In this document: in pieces, positions 16,543 to 24,065 of the stretch | Numbering within the stretch: position 1 is the first letter of the stretch | Layout of the letters: each line of letters begins with the position of its first letter | Source of the DNA: CAVORB01 sp963736235 | GTDB lineage: Bacteria; Pseudomonadota; Gammaproteobacteria; Chromatiales; Chromatiaceae | Direction of reading: 5' to 3' | Length of the DNA: 64,000 nucleotides | NCBI GenBank assembly: GCA_963736235.1 | Contig: CAVTOR010000005.1 | Location: 1-64,000 of the forward strand | The notes under the pieces: generated by a model | The model's database searches: none | Seen by the model: only the letters and a program-made list of their open reading frames with translations | What the model was told of the DNA's origin: nothing | Made by a program: the position numbers and the translations under genes

Positions 16543-16793
16543 CCCAGCAACCCTGGATAAGTCCAACCGAACTCAAAGAGATTTCGTACCCATTCAGGCC
16601 ACCCGAAAAGAATGGCCCAAGCCCCTACAGGGCACGTCAATACCCATGCGGCAGGTACTACACCGACAATCAGCATGGGTAGATCTTCGACTTTGATGGC
16701 GACCCAGACCCAATAAAATCCCCCCGCTGCCAGGAATATCGAACTAACCGCGTATAAGAAAACAATCAGGAAACCCATGCCGTTATCGCCCAA
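16539..16793 (-). CDS. Small membrane protein of unknown function
   Basis: 84 residues with two or three hydrophobic segments (FLIVFLYAVSSIFLAAGGFY, LIVGVVPAAWVLTCPVGAWA). Unrecognised. It overlaps the KTSC-like gene by 4 bases, so the two are translated together. The pairing of a membrane protein with a secreted KTSC-like protein may reflect one function. Confidence 0.55.
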   Translation of the reverse strand: MGDNGMGFLIVFLYAVSSIFLAAGGFYWVWVAIKVEDLPMLIVGVVPAAWVLTCPVGAWAILFGWPEWVRNLFEFGWTYPGLLG

Positions 16794-16810
16794 GAAACCT
16801 GCTTTTTTGT

Positions 16811-17110
16811 CTATTTATGCTTCTCATAGCACTCCGAGCCCTTGGCTTGCATGCAACAGATATAGCTCCATCCGCTATTACTTAAGAGATCTCTCGATGC
16901 GGCATAGTCAGCAGCAGCATCCTGGCAAGCAGTAAGTCCCGCGACTGTTCCAAGATAGTATTCTTGATCGTTCGGAAAGTAGAAATACGCGTTATAGGTG
17001 GCTTTCTCGATTTCACTACAAGAGAAGTCCGAGTACTTCCTGCATTCATCCCCACACGCCTGTAGGGACGTGGCAGTTACAGCAAAAGCGAAAATCGTTG
17101 AATATTTCAT
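16811..17110 (-). CDS. Cys-rich putative lipoprotein
   Basis: 99 residues. Leader MKYSTIFAFAVTATSLQAC ends in a lipobox-like LQAC, so outer-membrane lipidation is likely. The mature part has several further cysteines (DECRKYSDFSC, TACQDAAADY, YICCMQAKGSEC), suggesting disulfides. No family recognised. Seventeen bases separate it from the next leftward gene. Confidence 0.6.
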   Translation of the reverse strand: MKYSTIFAFAVTATSLQACGDECRKYSDFSCSEIEKATYNAYFYFPNDQEYYLGTVAGLTACQDAAADYAASRDLLSNSGWSYICCMQAKGSECYEKHK

Positions 17111-17125
17111 TGCAGTTACGCTTCG

Positions 17126-17614
17126 TCATAATCTCGGCGCTCGATACATCTCTGCAACCCTCGTTGCTGACTTGTGATAGAGGTCATGGTTCTTCTTTTT
17201 GTACAGCGGATCGGGCTCCCATTCAGGATCGCCCCCATGTTCCACGTTCTTTGCTCGCCGCAGCCAGTATGCTCCGCCCCTCAGCCGCGCGGAATCGTGG
17301 TCCCTCCCTGGAAGCAGCCAAAGTTTACAGCGATCTGGCCGCCATGACGTACAGCCGACTTTGCGGAGCATGATCCCGATACTGGTGGGTGTCGGTTCTG
17401 GACCTGCCAGCATCCCGCAGATCCAAGTGGTATAGGCGTCCCTGTACAGGGCGCTGGCAGTGACGGCATCGAGGAGGAAGGCTCCCCGCTTGGAGACGAC
17501 GCCAGAGAGCATCCAGTGCCATAACGTCGGCCGCTCGTCCCGCCCTTCCGGTCCGACCGACAACCGCGCAATCCGCTCCCGCGCTTTCTCCATCTTTTCT
17601 TCGAACGTCGCCAT
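17126..17614 (-). CDS. Hypothetical protein, 162 residues
   Basis: Starts MATFEEKMEKARERIARL with a charged helix, then GVVSKRGAFLLDAVTASALY and YWLRRAKNVEHGGDPEWEPD, ending in a basic tail. No signal peptide or membrane segment. I cannot assign a family. It is the first gene of the leftward group between the repeat clusters and has an A/T-rich upstream region. Confidence 0.55.
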   Translation of the reverse strand: MATFEEKMEKARERIARLSVGPEGRDERPTLWHWMLSGVVSKRGAFLLDAVTASALYRDAYTTWICGMLAGPEPTPTSIGIMLRKVGCTSWRPDRCKLWLLPGRDHDSARLRGGAYWLRRAKNVEHGGDPEWEPDPLYKKKNHDLYHKSATRVAEMYRAPRL

Positions 17615-17703
17615 CCCAAACATCCTCTTTAATGAGAACCATTCTCATCATATACTTGTTCCTGACAACGTAAAATGTTTTCACTAACGAGCGAGATCCT
17701 GAC

Positions 17704-17799
17704 TGTCTAGCCACGTTAGCCGTTCTAGCCAGGGCACGGAGGAGAAACGCGTTTTTAGTCAACGGGGGGAACGCTGGCTAAAGTGGCTAAAGCGGCTAG
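17704..17799. repeat. TTTAGCCA-type repeat cluster, right
   Basis: Copies TCTAGCCAC, GTTAGCCG, TCTAGCCAG at 17705-17730, about 40 bases of spacer, then TGGCTAAAG, TGGCTAAAG, CGGCTAG at 17773-17799. On the other strand the order matches the left cluster (direct triplet, spacer, inverted triplet). A shared motif TCCTGACNGTCTAGCCA occurs at 15872-15889 and 17696-17713. Confidence 0.75.
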
Positions 17800-17827
17800 A
17801 TGGCTTTTTAAGCCCAAATCAAATGCA

Positions 17828-19111
17828 TTAACGAGACCCGTTTTGCACACTGGGAACTTCAATCCCCATTACTTTAAAAAGGTCGAGCCCTTCTTCCTTA
17901 AGCTCTTCCAAAAAACTACTGCTGATGTAATCGAGGTGGGATTTCCTTCTCACCTCCCAAAAATTTGTACTTAACTCGTACCCAGCCACGAGGCGAGCCA
18001 TTCGGGGTTTCTCAAGTGAGAGGCCCCTGAGTGGCGATTCTGAACATTCTTTGCCTTCGTTGTTGCTTGTGATTTCGTAGACTTCTTGGGATTGCAAACC
18101 AACAGTCAATACAGCGGTCCTGCATCGCCCGGGATCTCTCGCGATAATCTGATTGCTATCCCAAGAAAGGACGCTCCATGATCGAGAGTCAACGTGCAGC
18201 ATATAGGAATCGCCATCTTCGTCCACTCCCGGGACCGTTAATCGTGCTGTAATCTCCACGCATTCACGCGTATCGCGACGACACGTAATTTTTGTTGTTT
18301 GGATTGGCCATGCGATCTGCTCCCCTTCAAGTACCCACGTCCCTTCCGTGCTGACGTATCCATCGTCTGAGTAGATATTGATCTTAGTGAATGTAGGAAG
18401 ATTCACTGGAGTCTCGTACAATCTGGCCTTTCTCTTGCCTAGCTCTCCGATCTGCCGCAAGGTGAGTTCACCCGTCACTTTCTCGCCTAAGTCTTGTTGA
18501 AATTGACGAATCCCGTCCTTGACGTCCGTGAATTGATAAAGAAGCATCGCCAAACCCAAGCGGGGTATAATGTCGGAAAATAGAACGGTGATTTTTTTTG
18601 CGTTCTCATCTGATCCATTTTCTGAAAAGATAGCGGCAAAAATTACGGAGGCAGGAAGGTCAAGCGCACGTTCTCCAATCAGATCCAACACCCGACGAGC
18701 TTCCTTTTGTTGTGAGTTTTGAATGAGACGTACCAGTTCATCGTCGCTCATCGCAAGAAGATTCTCTTTCTCCTCTTTGCGCTTGCGCCCCTCAGGCGTA
18801 GCCTCTTCCCGAGCAATTGCTACTTGCCTTTGAACGTCCAGAAGAACATACGTAGAGTACTTGCCGTCCTCTGTTAGCTCATGGTCACGTTGGAAAGCCC
18901 GGATAGCCTCGCTCGTTTTCGAACCCATTATCCCGTCCGTCGCTCCTGGGTCATATCCAAGCTCTTTTAGTCCTCCTTGGAGTTCGAAAATGTGCGCAAG
19001 AGGTTGTGCGGAATCTCGGTAGCCTTCGGCGTTCGCGGGGTTGAAGGCTGCGGAAATACTTGCAACGCAAATCAGAAGATACAACTGGATCTGATGAAAG
19101 CACGGCAACAT
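17828..19111 (-). CDS. Exported protein with peptidoglycan-binding-like domain
   Basis: 427 residues from MLPCFHQIQLYLLICVASIS, a signal peptide; an upstream extension to 19339 lacks support. Residues about 40-90 form a PG_binding_1-type domain (LQGGLKELGYDPGATDGIMG, SEAIRAFQRDHEL). A Lys/Glu-rich coiled-coil linker follows (EEATPEGRKRKEEKENLLAM), then a second weak repeat (DGIRQFQQDLGEKVTGELTL, RQIGELG) and a beta-rich C-terminal half of unknown fold. Probably periplasmic and wall-associated. GC is lower than in core genes. Partner and substrate unknown. Confidence 0.7.
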   Translation of the reverse strand: MLPCFHQIQLYLLICVASISAAFNPANAEGYRDSAQPLAHIFELQGGLKELGYDPGATDGIMGSKTSEAIRAFQRDHELTEDGKYSTYVLLDVQRQVAIAREEATPEGRKRKEEKENLLAMSDDELVRLIQNSQQKEARRVLDLIGERALDLPASVIFAAIFSENGSDENAKKITVLFSDIIPRLGLAMLLYQFTDVKDGIRQFQQDLGEKVTGELTLRQIGELGKRKARLYETPVNLPTFTKINIYSDDGYVSTEGTWVLEGEQIAWPIQTTKITCRRDTRECVEITARLTVPGVDEDGDSYMLHVDSRSWSVLSWDSNQIIARDPGRCRTAVLTVGLQSQEVYEITSNNEGKECSESPLRGLSLEKPRMARLVAGYELSTNFWEVRRKSHLDYISSSFLEELKEEGLDLFKVMGIEVPSVQNGSR

Positions 19112-19302
19112 TTTTTTCTTGGAACGATCTTTGATCGTATGTCTTGCGGCTGTTGAGTCTACATCGGTCGTGAATCGTGTCCGTTTGATAACTGAGTGCG
19201 GCCGACAACGAGTCGTTATTGAGGTGAAAGCTAATAGGATTGTGGTAAGTAGTGTTTTCACGTCGTACTTCTCCTTGGTGCCGAGGTATCCCGGGGGGTT
19301 CC

Positions 19303-19446
19303 TTAGTTGCAGAAAGTGGAGTTTCCCATCCGGGTGCATGACACTCCACGAGAACCGAAGGTCGAACTACCCGTATGGGTGTAGGTCTCCGCATGTCCTA
19401 CGCAGAGGGGTGAAAAATGGGCAAGACCAAGGATGGCCGTTCGCAT
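19303..19446 (-). CDS. Small exported protein with GSSTFGS / GNSTFC motif
   Basis: 47 residues from the ATG at 19446. A weak signal peptide (MRTAILGLAHFSPLCVGHAE) is followed by THTGSSTFGSRGVSCTRMGN and STFCN. Short exported proteins with paired STF/TTY turns and Cys residues recur in proteobacteria, often annotated as hypothetical. The repeat-like turn pattern supports a real gene, but it is short. The leader is poor, so an indel upstream cannot be excluded. Confidence 0.4.
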   Translation of the reverse strand: MRTAILGLAHFSPLCVGHAETYTHTGSSTFGSRGVSCTRMGNSTFCN

Positions 19447-19727
19447 CGTGCGGAGTCTCTCGTGGTTCTGTCGCACCACCATAACGACGACTTCAAGGTC
19501 GGGGTGAAATCTTAACCGTTGCTCTGGTAGGACTTCTTGGGCCACGGACAAATAGTTTCGACTGACTTGGCAAGTCACGCAATCAACTAGGCGGAATGAT
19601 CCCAACCCCATCAGAGAACCCGTTGTGCTAGCATGGAATAGGAGATTTCCAGATTTTTTTTTTGACTGAGACTACCACGGCATCCGCATCCGGCGAAAAA
19701 AGGGGGGGGTACGCCTCGCTCATCTCG

Positions 19728-19760
19728 TGGCGCACTCATGGCGCACTCATGGCGCACTCA
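19728..19760. repeat. Three tandem 11-bp repeats (TGGCGCACTCA)
   Basis: Three perfect head-to-tail copies lie about 105 bases before the tRNA fragment. Such short tandem repeats often flank attachment sites of integrative elements as arm-type integrase sites (inference). A TTATCCACA motif resembling a DnaA box follows at about 19775-19784. Confidence 0.8.
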
Positions 19761-19864
19761 GGGGCAAAAAGCGGCAGTTATCCACAACAAAACACGAAAG
19801 CAGCAAGGGGCTAACGTGCGGAAATCGCTGTTGTTGTCTGTTGCGGCTTGTCGCTAGCCTGGGT

Positions 19865-19909
19865 CTTTTAATCAGGTGGTCGTTGGTTCGAATCCAACAG
19901 GGCGCACCA
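19865..19909 (+). tRNA. 3' half of tRNA-Lys(UUU), attachment-site remnant
   Basis: From the anticodon loop CTTTTAA to the 3' end the sequence is a sound tRNA-Lys half: anticodon 3' stem TCAGG, variable loop, T-arm GTTGG-TTCGAAT-CCAAC, acceptor strand and encoded CCA. The 5' part does not fit: no matching acceptor strand GCGCCC, D-arm or 5' anticodon stem is present. The break falls in the anticodon loop, a usual crossover point for integrases. It is therefore a scar rather than a working tRNA. Confidence 0.8.
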
Positions 19910-19916
19910 TAAAAAC

Positions 19917-19947
19917 AAGGGCTTAGACGATTTACGTCTAGGCCCTT
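19917..19947 (+). terminator. Hairpin after the tRNA fragment
   Basis: AAGGGCTTAGACG pairs with CGTCTAGGCCCTT over 13 bases with one G-T pair; the loop is ATTTA. A short T-rich stretch follows. Fits a factor-independent terminator that ended the original tRNA transcript. Confidence 0.75.
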
Positions 19948-19949
19948 TC

Positions 19950-20533
19950 CTTTGGGACAACCACGGGGTCACGGCGAGGCTATCTTCCGGCGCGGCGAGC
20001 ATCGCGGCCGGTTGCCGATCCCCGCTGCGCTCATGACCAGCTTCGCCGTCATCCTTTGGCCAGTGCCGCTGGTCATTGCCAGCGGAGCCGGCGAGGCGAG
20101 CCAGAGGGGCGTGGTTACGGCATGCTTGTCGCCGCGAGTGAGAGTGTGTTCGTCATCCGATGCTGTAGGTGTTTATTCCAAAGGCTGCGGGAGAAGTTTC
20201 ACGGCGTGGCGGGGAGCCAAGGGGTGGCAAAGAAGGCTGCGGCGCACGCCGAAGGCGGAGTCCCGGGGCGCATCCCTGTCCGGACTTACCGTGTAGACCA
20301 CAGGTAAACGCCGCCCGATCGCCCTGTTTCCCGCACCCCGCACCCCGGAAAAGGCATGGTGGACTTCACGAGCCCGGCGTCAAGCTCGGCGTGTTGTGAC
20401 TCCGGCGATTTGTGATGAAGTTGGCGTTCTGCAACCAGGGACCCTGGCTTCCGTTGACTTCCCCGAGGCGATCAGCGGTAAATGCAGGCGGGCAACGCGT
20501 TTGCCCGCCTGTAAATGAAAACGAGGACCAATC
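19950..20533. other. Intergenic stretch right of the island
   Basis: About 580 bases. Several short open frames occur on both strands but none resembles a known protein, and they lack ribosome sites. The last 25 bases hold GGCAAACGCG...GTTTGCCCGCC, a small inverted repeat before the Cys-rich peptide gene (GGCGGGCAA / TTGCCCGCC at 20487-20511), with AACGAGGACC as ribosome site just before the ATG. Confidence 0.5.
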
Positions 20534-20782
20534 ATGAAGAACCGCATTCTCGCCGCCTTGGTGTTACTTCTGACCGCGTTCGTCGCAAACGCTGCCAACA
20601 CCTGTGCGACCAACTGCAATGCCAAGTGCGCAAACCAAGGCGCTGCCTTCACGACCTGCTTCAATTCCTGCCTCAGTAACTGCAAGGACCCGAAAGCCTC
20701 CAAGCATCAGCAATGCAACAACAAGTGCGCGGCCCAAGGGGCAGCTTTCCAGCAGTGCTACAACAATTGCGTGAGCCACTGA
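20534..20782 (+). CDS. Secreted Cys-rich peptide with two CX3C-X9-CX3C hairpins
   Basis: 82 residues. A signal peptide (MKNRILAALVLLLTAFVANA) precedes a 60-residue mature peptide with ten cysteines. Two similar units are visible: CNAKCANQGAAFTTCFNSC and CNNKCAAQGAAFQQCYNNC, each CX3C-X9-CX3C, with an extra CX3C before and a further Cys between. The pattern predicts two disulfide-stapled helical hairpins made by internal duplication. I do not recognise the family. Role could be metal binding, redox or antimicrobial; none is shown. A ribosome site GAGGA lies 7 bases upstream. Confidence 0.75.
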   Translation: MKNRILAALVLLLTAFVANAANTCATNCNAKCANQGAAFTTCFNSCLSNCKDPKASKHQQCNNKCAAQGAAFQQCYNNCVSH

Positions 20783-21066
20783 TCCGATCGCGCTATCTCC
20801 ACGCTATCTCTGTCGCTATGCCGGTTGGCTGGTGGCTGGATAGCGCGTAGCGCAACGCGAAGCGTATTGCGCCCTCGTATCTTCCGTTTCGAAGGCAGGC
20901 CAAAGAAATCGCTGATTATTGGCCCTCCTGGCCAAAATCAGCACGCCACCGAAGAAGCGTGGTTCTTGGATGGCGCCATTCTCAAACGCTTGCGCGCTCG
21001 AAAATGGCGTCACATCCCTGTGCCGCGGCAGGCGATGAATTTTCAGCGTTGCGACGGCTGGTGCGT

Positions 21067-21303
21067 TTACTTGAGGTCGGACAGGCTGGCGCCGAAATTG
21101 ATGTGGAACGGAATCCCTTCAAGCACCACCGCTGGCACCGACTTGACGCCGGTCGCTTCGGCCTCCGAGATGCGGGATCTGTCGTCTCCGAGATGCACGA
21201 CCTCCAAGTCGTAGCGGGAACGGTCTATTGCGTTGGCCAGGTTGTGTTCCGCGGCGACGCAGACCGGACAACCTGCGTGGTAGAAAATGGCTTTGGCGGT
21301 CAT
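21067..21303 (-). CDS. Thioredoxin/glutaredoxin-fold protein with CPVC motif
   Basis: 78 residues from MTAKAIFYHAGCPVCVAAEH; the active-site pair CxxC follows the first strand. A cis-Pro loop is present (GVKSVPAVVLEG) and the protein ends with HINFGASLSDLK. Small cytosolic thiol oxidoreductase or sensor. Divergent from the HxlR-type regulator at 21444, with a 140-base shared promoter region, so regulation by that protein is likely. Confidence 0.8.
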   Translation of the reverse strand: MTAKAIFYHAGCPVCVAAEHNLANAIDRSRYDLEVVHLGDDRSRISEAEATGVKSVPAVVLEGIPFHINFGASLSDLK

Positions 21304-21443
21304 GGTTTCTCTCCTCGATTGGATATATTCAGTGGTGTGCGCACGATTCCACGATAGTTTCATTCGTTGCGCAGGGTAAGTGGGCACGATTTGGTGGGGT
21401 ACGCACCTGTTGGTGTAACTTGTCGCAATCGAAGGAGAAAAAA

Positions 21444-21770
21444 ATTAGCAAGCCTGGGCAAAGCGTCTACCGCAAGCTCGAAGATGTGGTCGGCTGCAAG
21501 TGGTCTGTTTCCGTCCTACTCGCCATCGAGGCGGGGGTCGTGAGGCCTGGCGCGCTTGAAAGGCATATCGAGGGCATTTCCACGAAAGTCCTCTCGGAGC
21601 GGCTTAGAAAACTGACCGCTTACGGTCTTCTGGAGAAACGGAGTTTCGCCGAGATCCCGCCACGAACCGAGTATTCCCTGACTTCGTCAGGAGAGAGGCT
21701 GGTGAGGATCGTTCAGCAGATTCAGGGTCTTGATTCCGAGCTTGGCTCGGCCGCTGGTGGCAATGTTTAG
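21444..21770 (+). CDS. HxlR-family transcription regulator
   Basis: About 109 residues with the winged-helix HxlR pattern: YRKLEDVVGCKWSVSVLLAI, IEGISTKVLSERLRKLTAYG and LLEKRSFAEIPPRTEYSLTS. A cysteine just before the KW motif (GCKW) could be redox-sensitive, as in several HxlR proteins. No ATG, GTG or TTG lies at a sensible place; an AAGGAG site at 21432-21437 stands six bases before ATT at 21444, so ATT may be the start. A TTG at 21420 is the alternative but has no ribosome site. Upstream neighbour is the divergent thioredoxin-fold gene. Confidence 0.82.
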   Translation: MSKPGQSVYRKLEDVVGCKWSVSVLLAIEAGVVRPGALERHIEGISTKVLSERLRKLTAYGLLEKRSFAEIPPRTEYSLTSSGERLVRIVQQIQGLDSELGSAAGGNV

Positions 21771-21905
21771 CCCATAAATTGTTCGTGAAGGTCGGTGCCA
21801 GGTCCTGTAATTGGGAATCTGCGCTCTGTTCGCCTGACGTATGCGGCGAGACCAACGCGCATCCCGGGAAGTCCGACGCGAATCCGTCGCGGGGATGACT
21901 TGACT

Positions 21906-22439
21906 TCAGGACAGCAGCGCTCGGAACTGCTCCCAATCGAAGGCGGGTCCGGGATCGGTCTTACGGCCCGGGGCGATGTCGCTGTGGCCGACGACCCGCC
22001 GCCCGGTGATACCCGGGAATCGCGCTTGGATCTCACGCGTGGTTTCGGCAAGGACCCGGTATTGCGCCGTTTCGTAAGGAACCTCGTCGGTCCCCTCCAG
22101 CTCGATGCCGATCGAGAAGTCGTTGCACCACTCGCGCCCGTCGAAGCAGGAAACACCGGCGTGCCAGGCTCGATGCTGGAGGGCGACCAGCTGGATCAGT
22201 TCGCCGTCACGGCGGATGAGAAGATGGGAGGAGACCCGCAGGTGCGCGATTCCGCCGAAATAGGGGTGGGCCTGGGGATCCAACTGGTTCTGGAACAGTC
22301 GCTGGATCCAGGGTCCGCCGAAAGAGCCCGGCGGCAGGCTGATGCCGTGGATGACGAGCAGATCGACCACGACGCCGGCGGGCCGCTCGTCCCAGTTCGG
22401 GGACGGAACGCGCCGCGCGCCCGGTAGCCAGCCGTCCAT
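21906..22439 (-). CDS. ampD: 1,6-anhydro-N-acetylmuramyl-L-alanine amidase AmpD
   Basis: Cytosolic zinc amidase that removes the stem peptide from anhydro-muropeptides during wall recycling. The 177-residue length is normal. Zinc ligands and active site are visible: LLVIHGISLPPG (His), HRAWHAGVS (His pair) and VVGHSDIAPGRKTDPG (His, Asp). Also IGIELEGTD, typical of the family. Lies leftward, downstream of the CBS-domain gene by about 60 bases. Confidence 0.95.
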   Translation of the reverse strand: MDGWLPGARRVPSPNWDERPAGVVVDLLVIHGISLPPGSFGGPWIQRLFQNQLDPQAHPYFGGIAHLRVSSHLLIRRDGELIQLVALQHRAWHAGVSCFDGREWCNDFSIGIELEGTDEVPYETAQYRVLAETTREIQARFPGITGRRVVGHSDIAPGRKTDPGPAFDWEQFRALLS

Positions 22440-22502
22440 CAGGCTAGCCGGAGTGCTCGAGGTTCCTGCTCGACAGCAGCGGATCGGGCCGGGCCACCGG
22501 CG

Positions 22503-22908
22503 TCAGAGATGCGGCACCATGCCCTTCATCACCAGATCGGTGAGACTCACGATGCCAATCACCTCCCGATTCTCCACCACCGGGGCGCGGGATAGATCGA
22601 AACGACCGAACAGCCGCGCGCAGTAGCGGATGTCCATGTCCGGGTGCACCGCGATCACCGGCTTCGACATCACCTCGTAGATATTCACGCGGTCCGGGGC
22701 GCGGTCCTGGGCCAATACCTGGCGGGCGATGTCGGACAACAACGACCATGCCGATCTCGTCGTTCTCGTGGCGCTTCTTCACGATCAGGGACTTGGTGTC
22801 GACATGCTGCATGGTGTCCAACGCCTCGGCGACGGTAGCCATCCCCTCCACCATGTCGAAGTGGGGCTTCATGACGTCGCGCACCCGTACTAGCGTTTTC
22901 TCGCTCAT
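22503..22908 (-). CDS. CBS-domain pair protein (frameshifted)
   Basis: Two CBS domains of about 60 residues each, adenosine-nucleotide sensing modules: VRVRDVMKPHFDMVEGMATV then KSLIVKKRHENDEIGMVVV; and NIYEVMSKPVIAVHPDMDIR with LFGRFDLSRAPVVENREVIG. The frame changes near 22742 between the domains, in line with other indels in this window. First of a leftward group with the PII-like and DUF1538 genes (2-base gap to the PII-like gene), so it probably helps control that transporter. Confidence 0.85.
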
Positions 22909-22910
22909 GA

Positions 22911-23261
22911 TCAGATTTCCTCTTGAACGACCTCGGAGAGCTTGCGGATCTGATGGCTGATGCCCACCGCGTCCTCTACGTCGATCTGGAATGCGATGCC
23001 GCTGCCTGGCTTCTCGTCGAAACGCCCGGCCTTGGCGATGGTTTCGAGAATGGTACGGCTCAAGTGCTCCTCGACCAGGAGCAGAATCACGTCGCGCTGG
23101 GTCTCCAGGGTCAGGCCGAAGAAGGTCTTGGATTTCTCCACCCCCTCGCCTCGCGCTTGGTTGATGACGGTCGAGCCGGTGGCGCCGGCATTGCGGGACG
23201 CCTCGAGCACCGCGTGGGTCTCACTGTCCTGGACCAATGCGACGATGAGCTTGAAGTGCAT
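22911..23261 (-). CDS. PII-like signalling protein
   Basis: 116 residues of GlnB-like fold: FKLIVALVQDSE, the nucleotide-binding turn GATGSTVINQARGEG, strand RDVILLLVEEHLS and PGSGIAFQIDVEDAVG. The T-loop region (VEKSKTFFG) is short and lacks the uridylylated Tyr of GlnB, so it is a specialised PII-like protein. Such proteins regulate a membrane transporter encoded beside them. Here the neighbours are two DUF1538 membrane proteins and a CBS protein. Confidence 0.88.
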   Translation of the reverse strand: MHFKLIVALVQDSETHAVLEASRNAGATGSTVINQARGEGVEKSKTFFGLTLETQRDVILLLVEEHLSRTILETIAKAGRFDEKPGSGIAFQIDVEDAVGISHQIRKLSEVVQEEI

Positions 23262-23264
23262 GAC

Positions 23265-24065
23265 TCAATCTCCTGATGTTCTCTGTGCGTTGCGGGCCGC
23301 GCGCCGGGCGCTCCACTCGCTGAGCTGCGCGTAGGCCATGACCGTCATGATCGGGAACAGGCTGGCGAAGGCAATCAGGCCAAAGCCGTCGAGCAGGGGA
23401 TTGCGCCCGGGGATGTTGCTCGATAAACCGAGGCCGAGGGCCGCTACCAGGGGCACCGTCACGGTGGACGTGGTCACGCCGCCGGAGTCGTAGGCCAGGG
23501 CGATGATGGTGCGCGGCGCGAACCAGGTCTGGAACAAAACGAAGACATAGCCGGTGATGATGTACCAGTGCAAGGGGGTGCCGGTAACGATGCGAAAGCA
23601 TCCGAGCGCGATGCCCACGGCGACGCCGATCGCCACGGCGATGCGCAGGCCCCAGGTCTTGATCGCCCCCGCGGAGACCTGGTTGGCCTTGATGGCCACG
23701 GCGATCAGCGAGGGTTCGGCGATGGTGGTGGAGAAGCCGATGGCGAAGGCGAAAAGGTAGACCCAGGCAAAGGACTGCCAGTGCTCGCTCATGGCGGTCT
23801 CACCGCCCGTGAAGCCGAGAAAGTCCGGCGCGGTGAGCTGCTCGGCCATCAGCTTGCCAAGCGGGAACAGCGCCCGCTCCAGACCTTCGAGGAAGAAGGT
23901 CAGGCCAAGCAGCACGAACACGAAGCCCAGCAGCACCTGCTTGAGGTTGGGAATGCGCCGGCGCAGTATCAGGATTTGGAATCCGACGAGGATGCCGATG
24001 ATGGGCATTACGTCGTCGATGGTGGCGATCAGGGAGCCCCACAAGCTGGCCAGGTAGCTGGTCAC
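23265..24065 (-). CDS. DUF1538 membrane transport protein, subunit B
   Basis: 266 residues, about seven hydrophobic segments (IIGILVGFQILIL, VLLGFVFVLLGLTFFLEG, FAWVYLFAFAIGFSTTIAEP). Family signature AYDSGGVTTSTVTVPLVAAL and LDGFGLIAFASLFPIM. It is homologous to the next protein (24062-24796), with a 4-base gene overlap, so they form a two-part complex. I recall a Halomonas DUF1538 pair (UmpAB) reported as a Na+(Li+,K+)/H+ antiporter; whether this pair does the same is inference. Three bases separate it from the PII-like gene. Confidence 0.85.
   Translation of the reverse strand: MTSYLASLWGSLIATIDDVMPIIGILVGFQILILRRRIPNLKQVLLGFVFVLLGLTFFLEGLERALFPLGKLMAEQLTAPDFLGFTGGETAMSEHWQSFAWVYLFAFAIGFSTTIAEPSLIAVAIKANQVSAGAIKTWGLRIAVAIGVAVGIALGCFRIVTGTPLHWYIITGYVFVLFQTWFAPRTIIALAYDSGGVTTSTVTVPLVAALGLGLSSNIPGRNPLLDGFGLIAFASLFPIMTVMAYAQLSEWSARRAARNAQRTSGD

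Noticed and set aside
19865..19909. Complete tRNA-Lys gene
   Set aside because: No 5' acceptor strand, D-arm or 5' anticodon stem upstream.
19727..19912. Small plus-strand frame ending in the tRNA fragment
   Set aside because: The last residues are a translation of the tRNA half; such frames are a common artefact.
11873..19950. Intact prophage or active integrative element
   Set aside because: No integrase, capsid, tail or conjugation genes; transposase and DUF3987 genes are broken.
19952..20399. Coding frames on both strands right of the island
   Set aside because: Overlapping short frames, no ribosome sites, no family resemblance.
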